The notes: generated from the letters alone by a model not told the origin. DNA of 64,000 bases from Negativicutes bacterium (GCA_031292015.1 JARLHY010000032.1:1-64000), one strand, 5' to 3'. Positions 24,751-33,565 are shown, counted from the stretch's first letter. A program made the numbers and translations.

Positions 24751-26118
24751 ATGGATTCACGACTTGAGATATTGCAAGAATTCCTAGACCAGCTGCATGG
24801 ATTAGTGGTTGTTGATCGTGAGTCCAATATAGTCTTTATTGACGCACAATATGCAAATGCATTAGGTTATGATGATAAAGAAATTATCGGGTTACCAGTG
24901 AAGCAAATCATTCCTAACAGTAAACTTCCTGTTGTTCTGGAGTCGGGGAAGGCCATTTGGGGTGATGTGTTTTGTTACTTGGGGCATACCAGCATATGTA
25001 ATCGTTGGCCGCTGATGAAAGATGGCAAAATTATCGGGGCAGTGTCCTATAGTGTATTTGACAGACTTAAAGAATCTGACAATCTATTTGAGTCTTTGCA
25101 GGAACTACGCGGTCAATTAGACTATTATCGGGATAAACTTAAGATGTATTCCGGAGCACGGTATACTCTGGCGGATATTGTAGGTACAAGCGACGGTGTC
25201 GTTGAACTGCATAAAGCAATATTACGCGCCGGGTGTACTGATTCCACCGTACTTATCCAGGGAGAGACAGGAACAGGCAAGGAATTGGTTGCCCACTCCC
25301 TGCACCAAGAAAGTCTCCGGACTCACCATCCTTTTATTAAACTGAATTGCGCGGCCATGCCTTATGACCTTATTGAATCCGAATTATTCGGGTATGAGGA
25401 AGGCGCTTTTACGGGAGCCCGGAAGACCGGGAAAAAGGGTAAGTTTGAACTGGCTAACAAGGGAACGCTTTTTCTGGATGAAGTAAGTCAACTCACCATG
25501 CCGGCCCAGGCAAAATTGCTTCGCGCGCTGCAGGAAAAAGAAATAGAACGTGTCGGAGGCACAACACCGGTCTCTGTCAACGTCAGGATTGTGGCAGCCT
25601 CAAATGATGATCTGGAGGCAATGGTAAAACAGGGTACTTTCCGATCGGATTTGTTTTACCGTCTAAACGTTGTTCCGATAAAGATACCGCCTCTGAGGGA
25701 AAGAATGTCCGACATTCCGGCGCTTGTGAAGAAGTTTGTCGAAAAGTATGGGGAGCAGGCCGGGTTGGGGCCAGTCGAAGTTTCGCCTGAAGCCTTGGAT
25801 CTACTTCAAGGGTACGGGTGGCCGGGAAATATCCGCGAACTGGAAAATGCCGTCGAAAGAGCTGTTGGTCTTTGTAGAACAGGGCTGCTTGATATATCTC
25901 ATTTTGAGTGGTTAATGCCGAAAATTCAAAAACCATTTAGAATAACAAACACACAAGACCCTATTAAAGAAGCTAAAGATGCAGCAGAAAGAAATGTTAT
26001 TTTAAATATACTGCATGAAACCGGCGGGAACATAACAAAAGCCGCTGAGGTGCTCCATATGGACCGTTCATTATTGTATCAGAAGATGCGTCGCCTTGGC
26101 ATCAAATACCGGCAATAA
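24751..26118 (+). CDS. Sigma-54-dependent transcriptional activator (PAS, AAA+, Fis-type HTH)
   Basis: A 455-residue enhancer-binding protein. Residues 10-110 form a PAS-like sensor (LVVVDRESNIVFIDAQYANALGY). The AAA+ domain spans about 145-375, with Walker A GETGTGKE at residue 171, the sigma-54 contact loop GAFTGA near 218 and Walker B TLFLDEVSQL. The C-terminus (about 410-455, TKAAEVLHMDRSLLYQKMRR) is a Fis-type HTH. The ATG at 24751 is chosen; upstream codons lack a ribosome-binding site. Two sigma-54 promoters with paired dyads follow within 3.2 kb, so it is the obvious candidate to activate both. No receiver domain is present; a ligand bound by the PAS domain is the likely signal. Confidence 0.92.
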   Translation: MDSRLEILQEFLDQLHGLVVVDRESNIVFIDAQYANALGYDDKEIIGLPVKQIIPNSKLPVVLESGKAIWGDVFCYLGHTSICNRWPLMKDGKIIGAVSYSVFDRLKESDNLFESLQELRGQLDYYRDKLKMYSGARYTLADIVGTSDGVVELHKAILRAGCTDSTVLIQGETGTGKELVAHSLHQESLRTHHPFIKLNCAAMPYDLIESELFGYEEGAFTGARKTGKKGKFELANKGTLFLDEVSQLTMPAQAKLLRALQEKEIERVGGTTPVSVNVRIVAASNDDLEAMVKQGTFRSDLFYRLNVVPIKIPPLRERMSDIPALVKKFVEKYGEQAGLGPVEVSPEALDLLQGYGWPGNIRELENAVERAVGLCRTGLLDISHFEWLMPKIQKPFRITNTQDPIKEAKDAAERNVILNILHETGGNITKAAEVLHMDRSLLYQKMRRLGIKYRQ

Positions 26119-26198
26119 TCGCGACAACTCTTTGAATCAAATAGCGGGAAGATCAGGCCTTTTATAACGGACTTGGGCTTGCTGACCCGGCTCTGAAA

Positions 26199-26226
26199 CG
26201 GCACTTTCATTATTGTGAAAGTGCCG
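26199..26226 (+). terminator. Hairpin terminator after the activator gene (first copy)
   Basis: CGGCACTTTCA at 26199-26209 pairs with TGAAAGTGCCG at 26216-26226, followed by a T-rich stretch. Nearly the same hairpin recurs at 27620-27651, so it belongs to the duplicated block or was copied with it. Confidence 0.65.
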
Positions 26227-26376
26227 CTCTTCTACTTTTTGGCTTATATTACGCTTTTGCGGTATCTTGCGGCAGCCAAAGGGCGGAGGCTAACATTAAA
26301 CCAGCGCCATACCGCTATTTTGCTGTTGGCGGAGGTGTTTTGACAGCGAAAAGTTCCTCCCCAATTAGATGAGTGT

Positions 26377-26418
26377 ATAAACAAACAGTGTGAGTATAAC
26401 ATCACAATGTTTGTTTTG
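26377..26418 (+). promoter_or_regulatory. Activator site UAS1, copy 1
   Basis: A 42-bp dyad centred near 26397.5. The core is GTGTGA-N8-TCACAA (26388-26407), with flanks AAACAAAC on the left and GTTTGTTT on the right also complementary. Its centre is 84 bp from that of UAS2, eight helical turns. Confidence 0.75.
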
Positions 26419-26471
26419 TGCAGCAGCAGGAAGGAGTTGCGCGGTTCAGGCGCCCGCAAATAGCGGACAAG

Positions 26472-26491
26472 GTGTGAGGAAATTATCACAC
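26472..26491 (+). promoter_or_regulatory. Activator site UAS2, copy 1
   Basis: A perfect dyad GTGTGA-N8-TCACAC, with the spacer GGAAATTA identical in the second copy. Its centre is about 50 bp upstream of the -24 GG, consistent with an enhancer-type site. Confidence 0.75.
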
Positions 26492-26529
26492 TGCGGATCG
26501 TTGCAGGCCTGCCATTTTGGTGAGTGAGA

Positions 26530-26547
26530 TTGGCATAATTATTGCTT
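26530..26547 (+). promoter_or_regulatory. Sigma-54 promoter, copy 1
   Basis: TTGGCATAATTATTGCTT has GG at 26532-26533 and GC at 26544-26545, the invariant 10-base spacing of -24/-12 promoters. Transcription would begin near 26557, before the gene at 26698. Confidence 0.85.
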
Positions 26548-26697
26548 AAATAAAATGGTGCAACCAATTACGATCTTGGAATATGGAGCCGGATATGCAA
26601 TGAAGCCGTCGGTGACAGTATGCTTACACCGCTTTTCACCGTTCTTGGGACCGGATTGGGCCTGTCACCGGATGGGTGCCGAAGGAGGGGTATAAAA

Positions 26698-27528
26698 ATG
26701 CATTCAGATGATACGCTACAATGTTTTGCGAAAGTATTGCCGTTTTTAAATGAACTATACAATAGTGATGTGGCAGTAACTTTAGCTGATTTAGAAAAAG
26801 TCATATTATATAAATCCGGTGAAAAGATTGAGCTTAAAGGCAAAATGGGTGTACCGCTTGTAGAGGGTACTGCTGTTTACCGGGCAGTACATGAAGGTTG
26901 CCGGGTTGTTGTTAAAGTTGATAAAGCCCTGTATGGTATGGCGTATATAGCTACCGCTATTCCGCTTTATAATGACAGCCGTGAGATAATCGGTGCGGCC
27001 TGTGTTATTGAGTCGACCGACCGGCAGGATGAGTTAAAAAATATGGCGGCGCAGCTGACAGACACTATTTCCATTTTGGCGAGCACAACACAAGAAATAT
27101 CGGCGCAAACCCAAGAAGTATCTGCTGTCAGTAAGACGGTAACTAAACTGGTGCAGGAAGCTGAAGGACGGATGGGCGAAACCAATCAGATCATTGAACT
27201 GAATAAGGAAGTTGCTGCTCAGACGAATTTATTAGGCCTTAATGCCGCGATTGAAGCCGCCCGGGTTGGTGAACAGGGGCGCGGTTTCGCTGTAGTGTCG
27301 GATGAGATTCGTAAAATGGCGGCCAATAGTGCTGAATCAATAAAGAAGATCAGCGCAATCATTAATAATATCCAAGGGGACAATAGAAATACTTGTGCTC
27401 AAATCTTGCAAATACATGATGTCATTTCCCAGATTGCAGAAGCAATCACCAGTGTGGCAGGCACGGCACAAGACATCAACGTGATGGCCCGGCGGCTTGA
27501 TCAAATGGCCGAGGAATTAGTCAAGTAG
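26698..27528 (+). CDS. Soluble methyl-accepting-chemotaxis-type signalling protein
   Basis: A 276-residue protein without membrane segments. Residues 1-125 form a small sensor domain ([19 protein letters not shown], then [20 protein letters not shown]), and residues 130-276 a short MCP signalling domain with the hairpin-tip sequence [20 protein letters not shown] near residue 165 and [17 protein letters not shown]. The ATG at 26698 follows AAGGAGGGG. Because it lies behind a sigma-54 promoter twinned with the one of the catabolic operon, it probably senses the same compound or its metabolite in the cytoplasm and signals to CheA. HAMP and classical methylation helices are absent or short. Confidence 0.88.
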   Translation: MHSDDTLQCFAKVLPFLNELYNSDVAVTLADLEKVILYKSGEKIELKGKMGVPLVEGTAVYRAVHEGCRVVVKVDKALYGMAYIATAIPLYNDSREIIGAACVIESTDRQDELKNMAAQLTDTISILASTTQEISAQTQEVSAVSKTVTKLVQEAEGRMGETNQIIELNKEVAAQTNLLGLNAAIEAARVGEQGRGFAVVSDEIRKMAANSAESIKKISAIINNIQGDNRNTCAQILQIHDVISQIAEAITSVAGTAQDINVMARRLDQMAEELVK

Positions 27529-27619
27529 CGGTAATTGCAGGAGACCACATTCCTGTGGCAAGGCCAGCCGGGGCTTGTTGCCCGGTTTTAAACCCCGATT
27601 CTAAAAAAAGACCATAGGA

Positions 27620-27651
27620 AAAGGCACTTTCATTATTGTGAAAGTGCCTTT
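27620..27651 (+). terminator. Hairpin terminator (second copy)
   Basis: AAAGGCACTTTCA at 27620-27632 pairs with TGAAAGTGCCTTT at 27639-27651. It ends the transcript of the signalling gene and matches the hairpin at 26199. Confidence 0.7.
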
Positions 27652-27807
27652 GTGTTGCTTGGGGGAGGTTATATCGTACGGCTTTCATGGGGTGTTATGT
27701 GACGGTTGTCAGCGCAGAAGACAGCATTAAACCAGCGCCATACCGCCATTTTGCTGTTGGCAGAGGTGTTTTGGCAATATAAAATCTCCCGAAAATTGGC
27801 TGCGTGT

Positions 27808-27849
27808 ATAAACAAACGGTGTGATTATATCATCACGCCGCTTGTTTAT
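27808..27849 (+). promoter_or_regulatory. Activator site UAS1, copy 2
   Basis: A 42-bp dyad: ATAAACAAACGGTGTGA on the left and TCACGCCGCTTGTTTAT on the right of TTATATCA, matching at 15 of 17 arm positions. Core GTGTGA-N8-TCACGC at 27819-27838. Confidence 0.75.
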
Positions 27850-27903
27850 GCGGCATCACCGAACGGGTTGCGCGGTTCAGGCACCCCCAAATATCGAGAC
27901 AAG

Positions 27904-27923
27904 GTGTGAGGAAATTATCACGC
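27904..27923 (+). promoter_or_regulatory. Activator site UAS2, copy 2
   Basis: GTGTGA-GGAAATTA-TCACGC, the same as the copy-1 site except one base. The centre is 85 bp from UAS1 and about 51 bp before the -24 GG. Confidence 0.75.
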
Positions 27924-27962
27924 TATGGGGCGTCGCAGGCCTGATTATTGGGCGAATTCAGA

Positions 27963-27980
27963 TTGGCATGATCATTGCTT
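27963..27980 (+). promoter_or_regulatory. Sigma-54 promoter, copy 2 (catabolic operon)
   Basis: TTGGCATGATCATTGCTT, with GG at 27965-27966 and GC at 27977-27978, a near-perfect -24/-12 element. The transcript would start near 27990, giving a leader of about 165 bases. Confidence 0.88.
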
Positions 27981-28002
27981 ATATAAATGTTGCAACCGAT
28001 TA

Positions 28003-28127
28003 AACAATTCTAAGGAGGATAGCTGAGTTGATTCCATAGGTATTAGTTGCATCACGTACAGTCCGCCGGCAACTGGGTTGCGGGCGACTGTGCCGTAGTA
28101 ATATTTCACGAAAGGGAGGAGCCTTTT
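28003..28127 (+). other. Leader of the catabolic operon with mini-ORF and hairpin
   Basis: AAGGAGGAT at about 28012 is followed by a TTG that opens only three codons before TAG. CAGTCCGCCGGCAAC near 28059 and GTTGCGGGCGACTG near 28077 form an imperfect hairpin just before the first gene. There is no T-run, so a terminator role is unlikely. Confidence 0.35.
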
Positions 28128-28154
28128 ATGCGACATAATTCGGAGGTGGCTTCG

Positions 28155-29171
28155 ATGCGTACGGCTGTCTTAGGGGCAGGAGCGCTTGGAATTATCATAG
28201 GTGCTTTGATTGCAAAAGGCGGTTATCCGGTTGATTTGGTTGACAGTTACAAGGAAAATGTTGATGCCCTTAATGCCAACGGCGCTACAGTAACTGGTTT
28301 TTTGGAGCTGAACGTGCCTGTGCGGGCTTTGACGCCCGACCAACTGGAAGGGTGTTACGATCTTGTTTTGCTGTTAACAAAGCAAACAAACAACGATATA
28401 GCACTAAAACAATTCCTGCCTCACCTGCATAAAGACAGCATTGTCTGCACACTGCAAAACGGAATTCCGGAAGAGTCTGTTGCGACATATGTCGGCAAAG
28501 ACAGAACGATAGGCGGGGCGGTGATGTTCGGTGCGACTTGGGAAAAACCCGGCGTTTCCAGGTTGGCATCGCCTTATGAAAACACACGGAGATTTGCCTT
28601 TACAATCGGTGAAATGGACGGGGTCTTGCGACCGCGTATGCAGCAAGTAAAAGAGATTCTCGAAACGATCGGCAAAGCAGAAGTCATAACAAATCTGATG
28701 GAGGTCCGCTGGACAAAATTGCTTATGAACGCAACCTTCAGCGGCATGGCCGCGGCTCTCAACTGTACTTTTGGCGATGTTTTGGCTAGTCCTAAAGCCA
28801 TGGAGTACATTGCCCATATCGCCGACGAGACCGTAAAAGTCTGTCATGCACAAGGATATCGCATGGTTGAAGTATTAGGCGAAAGCTTTGATAATTTCGA
28901 GTTAACAACCGATGCCGAAATTCCTGAGAAAATTCTTCTCTTCAAACGATTGTGGGATAACCAGGGAGCCCAAAAGGGAAGCATGATTCAGGATCTGGAA
29001 AAGGGTAGAAAAACTGAAGTTGATTGTATTAACGGCGTTGTTTGCAAAAAAGGACGTGAAGCCGGTTTCCCCACGCCATACAATGACAAAGTCGTGGAGT
29101 TAATCAAAGAGCAGGAAAAAAGCGGAAAACTAAATGATTTCAGCTATCTGTCGAGATTTGATAATATCTAG
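28155..29171 (+). CDS. Ketopantoate reductase (PanE/ApbA)-family dehydrogenase
   Basis: A 338-residue NAD(P)-dependent 2- or 3-hydroxy acid dehydrogenase of the PanE/ApbA family. The dinucleotide motif is VLGAGALGIIIG at residue 4. LLLTKQTNN near residue 78, LQNGIPEE near residue 106 and the catalytic lysine in VRWTKLLMNATFSGM near residue 185 follow. A GGAGGTGG site precedes the ATG at 28155; the ATG at 28128 also has a good site and would add nine residues. As first gene of a degradation operon with a beta-keto acid cleavage enzyme, it more likely oxidises a hydroxy acid to its keto acid than makes pantoate. Confidence 0.85.
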   Translation: MRTAVLGAGALGIIIGALIAKGGYPVDLVDSYKENVDALNANGATVTGFLELNVPVRALTPDQLEGCYDLVLLLTKQTNNDIALKQFLPHLHKDSIVCTLQNGIPEESVATYVGKDRTIGGAVMFGATWEKPGVSRLASPYENTRRFAFTIGEMDGVLRPRMQQVKEILETIGKAEVITNLMEVRWTKLLMNATFSGMAAALNCTFGDVLASPKAMEYIAHIADETVKVCHAQGYRMVEVLGESFDNFELTTDAEIPEKILLFKRLWDNQGAQKGSMIQDLEKGRKTEVDCINGVVCKKGREAGFPTPYNDKVVELIKEQEKSGKLNDFSYLSRFDNI

Positions 29172-29267
29172 TACTAATATCACGATATTTCGACGACCTG
29201 TTGATCCGCTGTCGCAATGATCGCAGCACAATAAACGCGTTCCAACAATCATAGGAGGATCACTGTT

Positions 29268-30008
29268 ATGTATGACTTCAATGGGAAGATCGTGGCAGTT
29301 ACCGGGGCGGCCCAGGGACTGGGCGCTGCCATGGCGCAGCGATTTCTGCAGGAGGGTGCTCAGGGCGTTGCCTTGCTGGACCTTAACCGGGAGGGTTTAC
29401 AGGCGACTGTCGCCAGGCTTGACCCTGCCGGAACCCGTACCATGTCAGTTCCTTGCAATGTGGCGGATCACCGGTCCGTCGAGGCGGCCTTCGCCCAGAT
29501 CGGAGAGCGCTTCGGCCGTGTGGATATCCTCATCAATAATGCCGGCATCACCCGGGACTCCATGTCTCACAAGATGACGGCGGAGCAGTTTGACCCGGTG
29601 GTACAGGTTAGCCTAAACGGCGCGTTTTACTGCGTACAGCAGGTGATTGGCGGAATGCGGGAGCGGGGGTGGGGGCGTATCATCTCGTTGTCTTCCTTAG
29701 CTGCCGGCGGCAATATAGGCCAGGTCAATTACTCCGCGGCGAAGGCCGGTGTTATTGGCATGACAAAGACCTTAGCCCTGGAACTGGCGCCCAATCATAT
29801 CACAGTGAACTGCGTCGCCCCTGGCTTGATAAACACCGACATCATCAAGTCTGTACCTGAAAAGCAGATGGAGGAATTTCTAAAGAGCATCCCCATGCAT
29901 CGGGTGGGTGAGCCGGCGGAGGTGGCCAGTCTTGCCGCCTTCCTGGCCAGCAACGAGGCAGCGTACATCACCGGCCAGTGCATCAAGATAACTGGTGGAT
30001 TGCACTGA
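29268..30008 (+). CDS. Short-chain dehydrogenase/reductase (FabG-like)
   Basis: A 246-residue SDR enzyme. It has the cofactor motif TGAAQGLGAAMA near residue 12, NNAG near residue 88, the catalytic serine in ISLSSLAAGG and YSAAKAG near residue 154 (Y-x3-K). The C-terminal GQCIKITGGLH is typical of FabG-like proteins. AGGAGG precedes the ATG. It lies 96 bp after the PanE-like gene and 37 bp before the BKACE gene. It may act as a 3-hydroxyacyl-CoA dehydrogenase; no fatty-acid synthesis genes are near. Confidence 0.88.
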   Translation: MYDFNGKIVAVTGAAQGLGAAMAQRFLQEGAQGVALLDLNREGLQATVARLDPAGTRTMSVPCNVADHRSVEAAFAQIGERFGRVDILINNAGITRDSMSHKMTAEQFDPVVQVSLNGAFYCVQQVIGGMRERGWGRIISLSSLAAGGNIGQVNYSAAKAGVIGMTKTLALELAPNHITVNCVAPGLINTDIIKSVPEKQMEEFLKSIPMHRVGEPAEVASLAAFLASNEAAYITGQCIKITGGLH

Positions 30009-30045
30009 TAGCAACACGAATTGGAATTTAAAAGGAATGATTATT

Positions 30046-30891
30046 ATGACGAATAAAGTTTTCATCACTGCTGCCCTGACCGGAGCCGTTACCCCCAAAA
30101 ATATCAACGAGCATATTCCCATGACGCCTGAGGAAATTGCAGCTGACGCATACCGTTGCTGGAAGGCTGGCGCAGCAGTCGTGCATCTTCACATGAGAGA
30201 CGACAATGGCAACGGATCCATGGAGACGGCTCGGTTCAAAAAGACCATTGAACTTCTGCGGGCCCATAAAGACTGCGATGTGGTTATCTGCTGCACATCT
30301 TCGGGATCCAGAACCCCTATCACTTCGGAAGAACGGATGGTCCATTTCAGGTCCATTCCGGAAATTGAAATGGGTTCCTATGACGTAGGCACTTTTAATT
30401 GGGGCACCGATGCAGTGTTTGAAAATAGTCCTCAGTTTTTGGCGGAGCTGGCAAAGTGTTATCAGGAATACGCTGTGAAGACTGAGATAGAGATTTTCGA
30501 TATGGGTATGCTGGGCAATGCCAAGCACTATCTGAAAACCGGCGTTCTGGACGCGCCGCTTTACTGCCAGTTCGTCCTGGGAGTTCTGGGCGGTATGGAA
30601 GCCACCGTGGATAACCTCCAATACCTGGTCAGACATATGCCGGCGGGTTCCAAATGGTCCGCTTTGGGCATCGGTAAAGACCACTTGCCCATTATGTTTG
30701 CCGCACTGGCTCTGGGGGCAGATGGTATCCGGGTTGGTCTGGAGGACAATGTGATGTATGCCAAGGGTGTCAAAGCGTCCAACGTGATGCTGGTGGAACG
30801 CGCCGTCCGGGTCGTCAGGGAGTTCGGCAAGGAGCTGGCCACTTCCGCGGAAGCCCGAGAGATACTGGGTATCAAGCAACTGGTACGCTAG
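30046..30891 (+). CDS. BKACE family enzyme (3-keto-5-aminohexanoate cleavage protein-like)
   Basis: A 281-residue TIM-barrel enzyme of the BKACE/Kce (DUF849) family, which converts a beta-keto acid plus acetyl-CoA into acetoacetate plus a CoA thioester. The zinc-binding histidine pair is in VVHLHMRDDNG near residue 45. Other blocks are ICCTSSGSRTP near residue 84, IEIFDMGMLGNAKHY near residue 150 and ADGIRVGLEDNVMYAKG near residue 225. The ATG at 30046 is 9 bases after AAAGGA; the in-frame ATG at 30037 abuts it. Substrates known in the family include 3-keto-5-aminohexanoate and dehydrocarnitine. It is the diagnostic gene of this operon. Confidence 0.9.
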   Translation: MTNKVFITAALTGAVTPKNINEHIPMTPEEIAADAYRCWKAGAAVVHLHMRDDNGNGSMETARFKKTIELLRAHKDCDVVICCTSSGSRTPITSEERMVHFRSIPEIEMGSYDVGTFNWGTDAVFENSPQFLAELAKCYQEYAVKTEIEIFDMGMLGNAKHYLKTGVLDAPLYCQFVLGVLGGMEATVDNLQYLVRHMPAGSKWSALGIGKDHLPIMFAALALGADGIRVGLEDNVMYAKGVKASNVMLVERAVRVVREFGKELATSAEAREILGIKQLVR

Positions 30892-30930
30892 ACAGGTTTA
30901 TGGGATTTGATAGCACAGGAGGAAGTTTAT

Positions 30931-32100
30931 ATGAATCATGCAAGAGATGCCGTAGTCGTGGCCTACGGCCGCACACCGCTGGCCAGGGCGTTTAAGGGCG
31001 CCTTTGTGAAAATGCATCCGGTGGAATATGGCGCTCAGGCGCTGGTGGGAGTGCTGAGCCGGGTTCCCGGCCTTGACCCCGCCCTTATTGATGACGTCAT
31101 TGTGGGGTGCGCTGTGCCTGAGCGGCATACCGGCTTTAATATAGGTCGCCTGATTGCCCAACGGGCCGGGTTGCCTGACTCGGTGCCGGGGCAGACGGTC
31201 AACCGGTTCTGTTCGTCCGGACTGCAGGCCATCGCTGTCGCGGCCAACGCCATCATGGCCGGTGAGATGGACGTGGTGGTCGCCGGTGGTGTGGAAATGA
31301 TGACCGACATGATCCTGGGGCACCCAGAGGAATATCAGGATGTACTGCTGAGGGAGCAAATTCCTGGCACGTATCTGTCAATGGGCCTTACTGCCGAAAA
31401 TGTAGCGGCACGCTACGGGATTACCCGGCCCGAAATGGAAGCCATGGCGGTGGATAGTCACCGGAAGGCTGCCTCCGCGCAGGCGGCAGATAAATTCAGG
31501 GATGAGATTATACCCATTACCGCTCTGACCGAGAATGGTCCTGTAAACATATCCGCCGATGAGGGAGTGCGGCCAGGAACCAGTCTTGAGAGCTTGGCGG
31601 CCCTGAAACCCTGTTTCAAAGAGGATGGTGTAGTGACCGCGGCTACCTCATCTCAAATGACGGACGGGGCAGGCTTTGTTTTACTGATGTCGCGGGAGAA
31701 AGCGCAGGCCCTGGGCATTGTCCCTGTTGCCCGGTTCTTGGGTTTTGCCGTAAGCGGCTGTGCGGCTGAAGTCATGGGCCTGGGACCTATTGTGGCAGTG
31801 CCCAAGGTTATGAAGCGAATCGGGATGACCGTGAACGACATGGACGTCATCGAGCTCAATGAGGCCTTTGCCTCGCAAGCTCTGGCCTGTATCCGCGAAC
31901 TGAAACTGCCGGTGGAGAAGGTGAATCCGAATGGGGGAGCGATGGCTTTGGGGCATCCCATGGGGGCCACCGGAGCGGTGCTGACCTGCAAGGCCCTTTC
32001 CGAACTAAAGCGCACCGGGGGAAAATACGCCCTGGTCACGATGTGTATTGGCGGAGGCATGGGCGCGGCCGGGGTTTTCGAGATGGAAGCCAACCGCTGA
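30931..32100 (+). CDS. Thiolase (acetyl-CoA C-acetyltransferase family)
   Basis: A 389-residue thiolase. The acyl-accepting cysteine is in NRFCSSGLQAIA near residue 92, the NEAFA block near residue 310, the histidine motif NPNGGAMALGHPMGATGA near residue 340 and the C-terminal CIGGGMGAA cysteine near residue 373. AGGAGGAA precedes the ATG at 30931. In this operon it could split the acetoacetyl-CoA made from the BKACE product acetoacetate after CoA transfer, giving two acetyl-CoA. Confidence 0.94.
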   Translation: MNHARDAVVVAYGRTPLARAFKGAFVKMHPVEYGAQALVGVLSRVPGLDPALIDDVIVGCAVPERHTGFNIGRLIAQRAGLPDSVPGQTVNRFCSSGLQAIAVAANAIMAGEMDVVVAGGVEMMTDMILGHPEEYQDVLLREQIPGTYLSMGLTAENVAARYGITRPEMEAMAVDSHRKAASAQAADKFRDEIIPITALTENGPVNISADEGVRPGTSLESLAALKPCFKEDGVVTAATSSQMTDGAGFVLLMSREKAQALGIVPVARFLGFAVSGCAAEVMGLGPIVAVPKVMKRIGMTVNDMDVIELNEAFASQALACIRELKLPVEKVNPNGGAMALGHPMGATGAVLTCKALSELKRTGGKYALVTMCIGGGMGAAGVFEMEANR

Positions 32101-32263
32101 CATTCTGATTGAAAGCTTTTAATCAGAGGCAAAGGGCTGTGATCTTGACACAAGGCAATAGTTTAGAGGGGAGGTTGCCACTGGCTGTACATAGTGAAGG
32201 GTCCTGCCAAGGACAAGTACTGCCAGTTTCAAAAACGACTAAATTGGCAAAAGGAGAATGATT

Positions 32264-33565
32264 ATGAGTACTCAGACCGAGTTGGAATCCACCGGGAAAT
32301 GTGTTGAGAAACCCGTCGAGGACGATGTTCTTCTCAAACTGCCGTCATGGAAAATATGGTATAGCATGTCTATCCTGTATTTGCTCTACTTCTTTGATTA
32401 TGCCGCCCGTTTGGTCATTGGCCCCCTGTTCCCGTATTTAAAAAAGGATTTAGGGCTGACTGATCCGCAATTAGGCATGCTGACCAGCGTTGTCCTTGCG
32501 GGAGTCTGTATTTTATCGATGCCCCTTGCGGCGTTTATTGACCGCTGGAGAAGGTCAAGAACCTTATCCCTTGTGGCAGTTGCCTGGAGTGTAGCATCGG
32601 TGGGCACAGGGCTCAGCACGACATTCGGTCAGATCCTTGCTTCGCGGGCCGCTGTTGGTATCGGAGAAGCCGGCTTTTCATCAGGCGGCGCGGCTTTAAT
32701 AAGCGCTATGTTCAGCAGGACGAAGCGGGCCACGATGATCGGAATATGGAATACCTCGATGACCGCCGGGGCGGCATTCGGTCTCATGGCCGGCGGGATC
32801 ATCGCCACCAAATACGGTTGGTACACTGCTTTTTATGCGGTTGGTATTCCAGGAATCATCCTGGGTATTATGGCCTGGTTTATGCCTGATTATGAGAATG
32901 TTTCCAGGGACAAGGATGCAGCTGCATTGAGCTTTTTCGGCGCATTTAAGGGTGTTTTGACGAATAAGTCGCTGGCTTGCATGTACTTCGCTTGTGGGCT
33001 GGGCGCTGTATTATTACAGACTCAGCTGTACTGGACGTCATCATTATTTGTTCGTTTCATGGGCATGACTCCGGCCCAGGCCGGCACTATTAACGGATAT
33101 ATGATGTTCTGTGGTTTCGTTTCCTACCCGCTGAGCGGCTGGCTTGCAGACCGTTGGTCAGAGCAGGATTTGCGGGGCAGAATGTACTTTTGTGCTATTA
33201 TGCAGCTGCTCGCTTGCCTGACTACTGTTGCCGGCGTGATGATGCTAAGTATCCCTCTACTCGCATTAGCCATGTTTTTCACATTTTGTATTCCCTCCGC
33301 CCAGGTAGCCTTTACCCAGGAAATCGTGCCGCTGTTTAACCGGGCAACGGCTTACGGCGGATACGTACTTACCCTCTATGTTCTTGGCGGATTGTGGGGA
33401 CCGGTTCTGACCGGCTATGTCTCCGCCGCATCTAATCTGCAGATGGGATTTGTTGTCGCGGCAGGCATCAGTTTGGTTGCTATACTCTTTTATCTTGTCG
33501 GAAGCAGATATGTTATAGCCGATTTCAACGACTCACGCGCCAAGGAAAAAGAAATGGGCTGCTGA
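32264..33565 (+). CDS. Major facilitator superfamily transporter
   Basis: A 433-residue MFS protein with twelve predicted hydrophobic segments after a polar N-terminal tail of about 35 residues. The intracellular loop 2-3 motif appears as AAFIDRWRRSR near residue 88, the counterpart loop as GWLADRWSEQD near residue 290. AAGGAG lies 7 bases before the ATG at 32264; the ATG at 32258 is too close. It is placed inside the sigma-54 catabolic operon and is therefore the likely inner-membrane uptake route for the substrate. The subfamily resembles organic-acid and aromatic-acid porters only in general layout. Confidence 0.88.
   Translation: MSTQTELESTGKCVEKPVEDDVLLKLPSWKIWYSMSILYLLYFFDYAARLVIGPLFPYLKKDLGLTDPQLGMLTSVVLAGVCILSMPLAAFIDRWRRSRTLSLVAVAWSVASVGTGLSTTFGQILASRAAVGIGEAGFSSGGAALISAMFSRTKRATMIGIWNTSMTAGAAFGLMAGGIIATKYGWYTAFYAVGIPGIILGIMAWFMPDYENVSRDKDAAALSFFGAFKGVLTNKSLACMYFACGLGAVLLQTQLYWTSSLFVRFMGMTPAQAGTINGYMMFCGFVSYPLSGWLADRWSEQDLRGRMYFCAIMQLLACLTTVAGVMMLSIPLLALAMFFTFCIPSAQVAFTQEIVPLFNRATAYGGYVLTLYVLGGLWGPVLTGYVSAASNLQMGFVVAAGISLVAILFYLVGSRYVIADFNDSRAKEKEMGC

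Larger units (their letters stand above)
26294..26570 (+). repeat. Duplicated sigma-54 control region, copy 1
   Basis: About 277 bp, highly similar to 27725-28002 (offset 1431-1433 bp). Conserved in both are CATTAAACCAGCGCCATACC at the left end, TTTTGCTGTTGGC, two dyads, GTTGCGCGGTTCAGGC between them, CAAGGTGTGAGGAAATTATC, the -24/-12 promoter and TGCAACC at the right end. Intervening bases have diverged, which suggests selection on the shared blocks. It controls the soluble chemotaxis-type gene at 26698. Confidence 0.9.
27725..28002 (+). repeat. Duplicated sigma-54 control region, copy 2
   Basis: Partner of the block at 26294-26570, with the same order of conserved segments, two dyads and a sigma-54 promoter. 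It controls the catabolic operon starting at 28155. The site-to-site spacing differs by only one or two bases between copies. Confidence 0.9.

Noticed and set aside
28155..29171. Annotation as the pantothenate-pathway ketopantoate reductase
   Set aside because: The fold is PanE-like, but it leads a sigma-54 catabolic operon and no pan genes are near; a hydroxy acid dehydrogenase is more likely.
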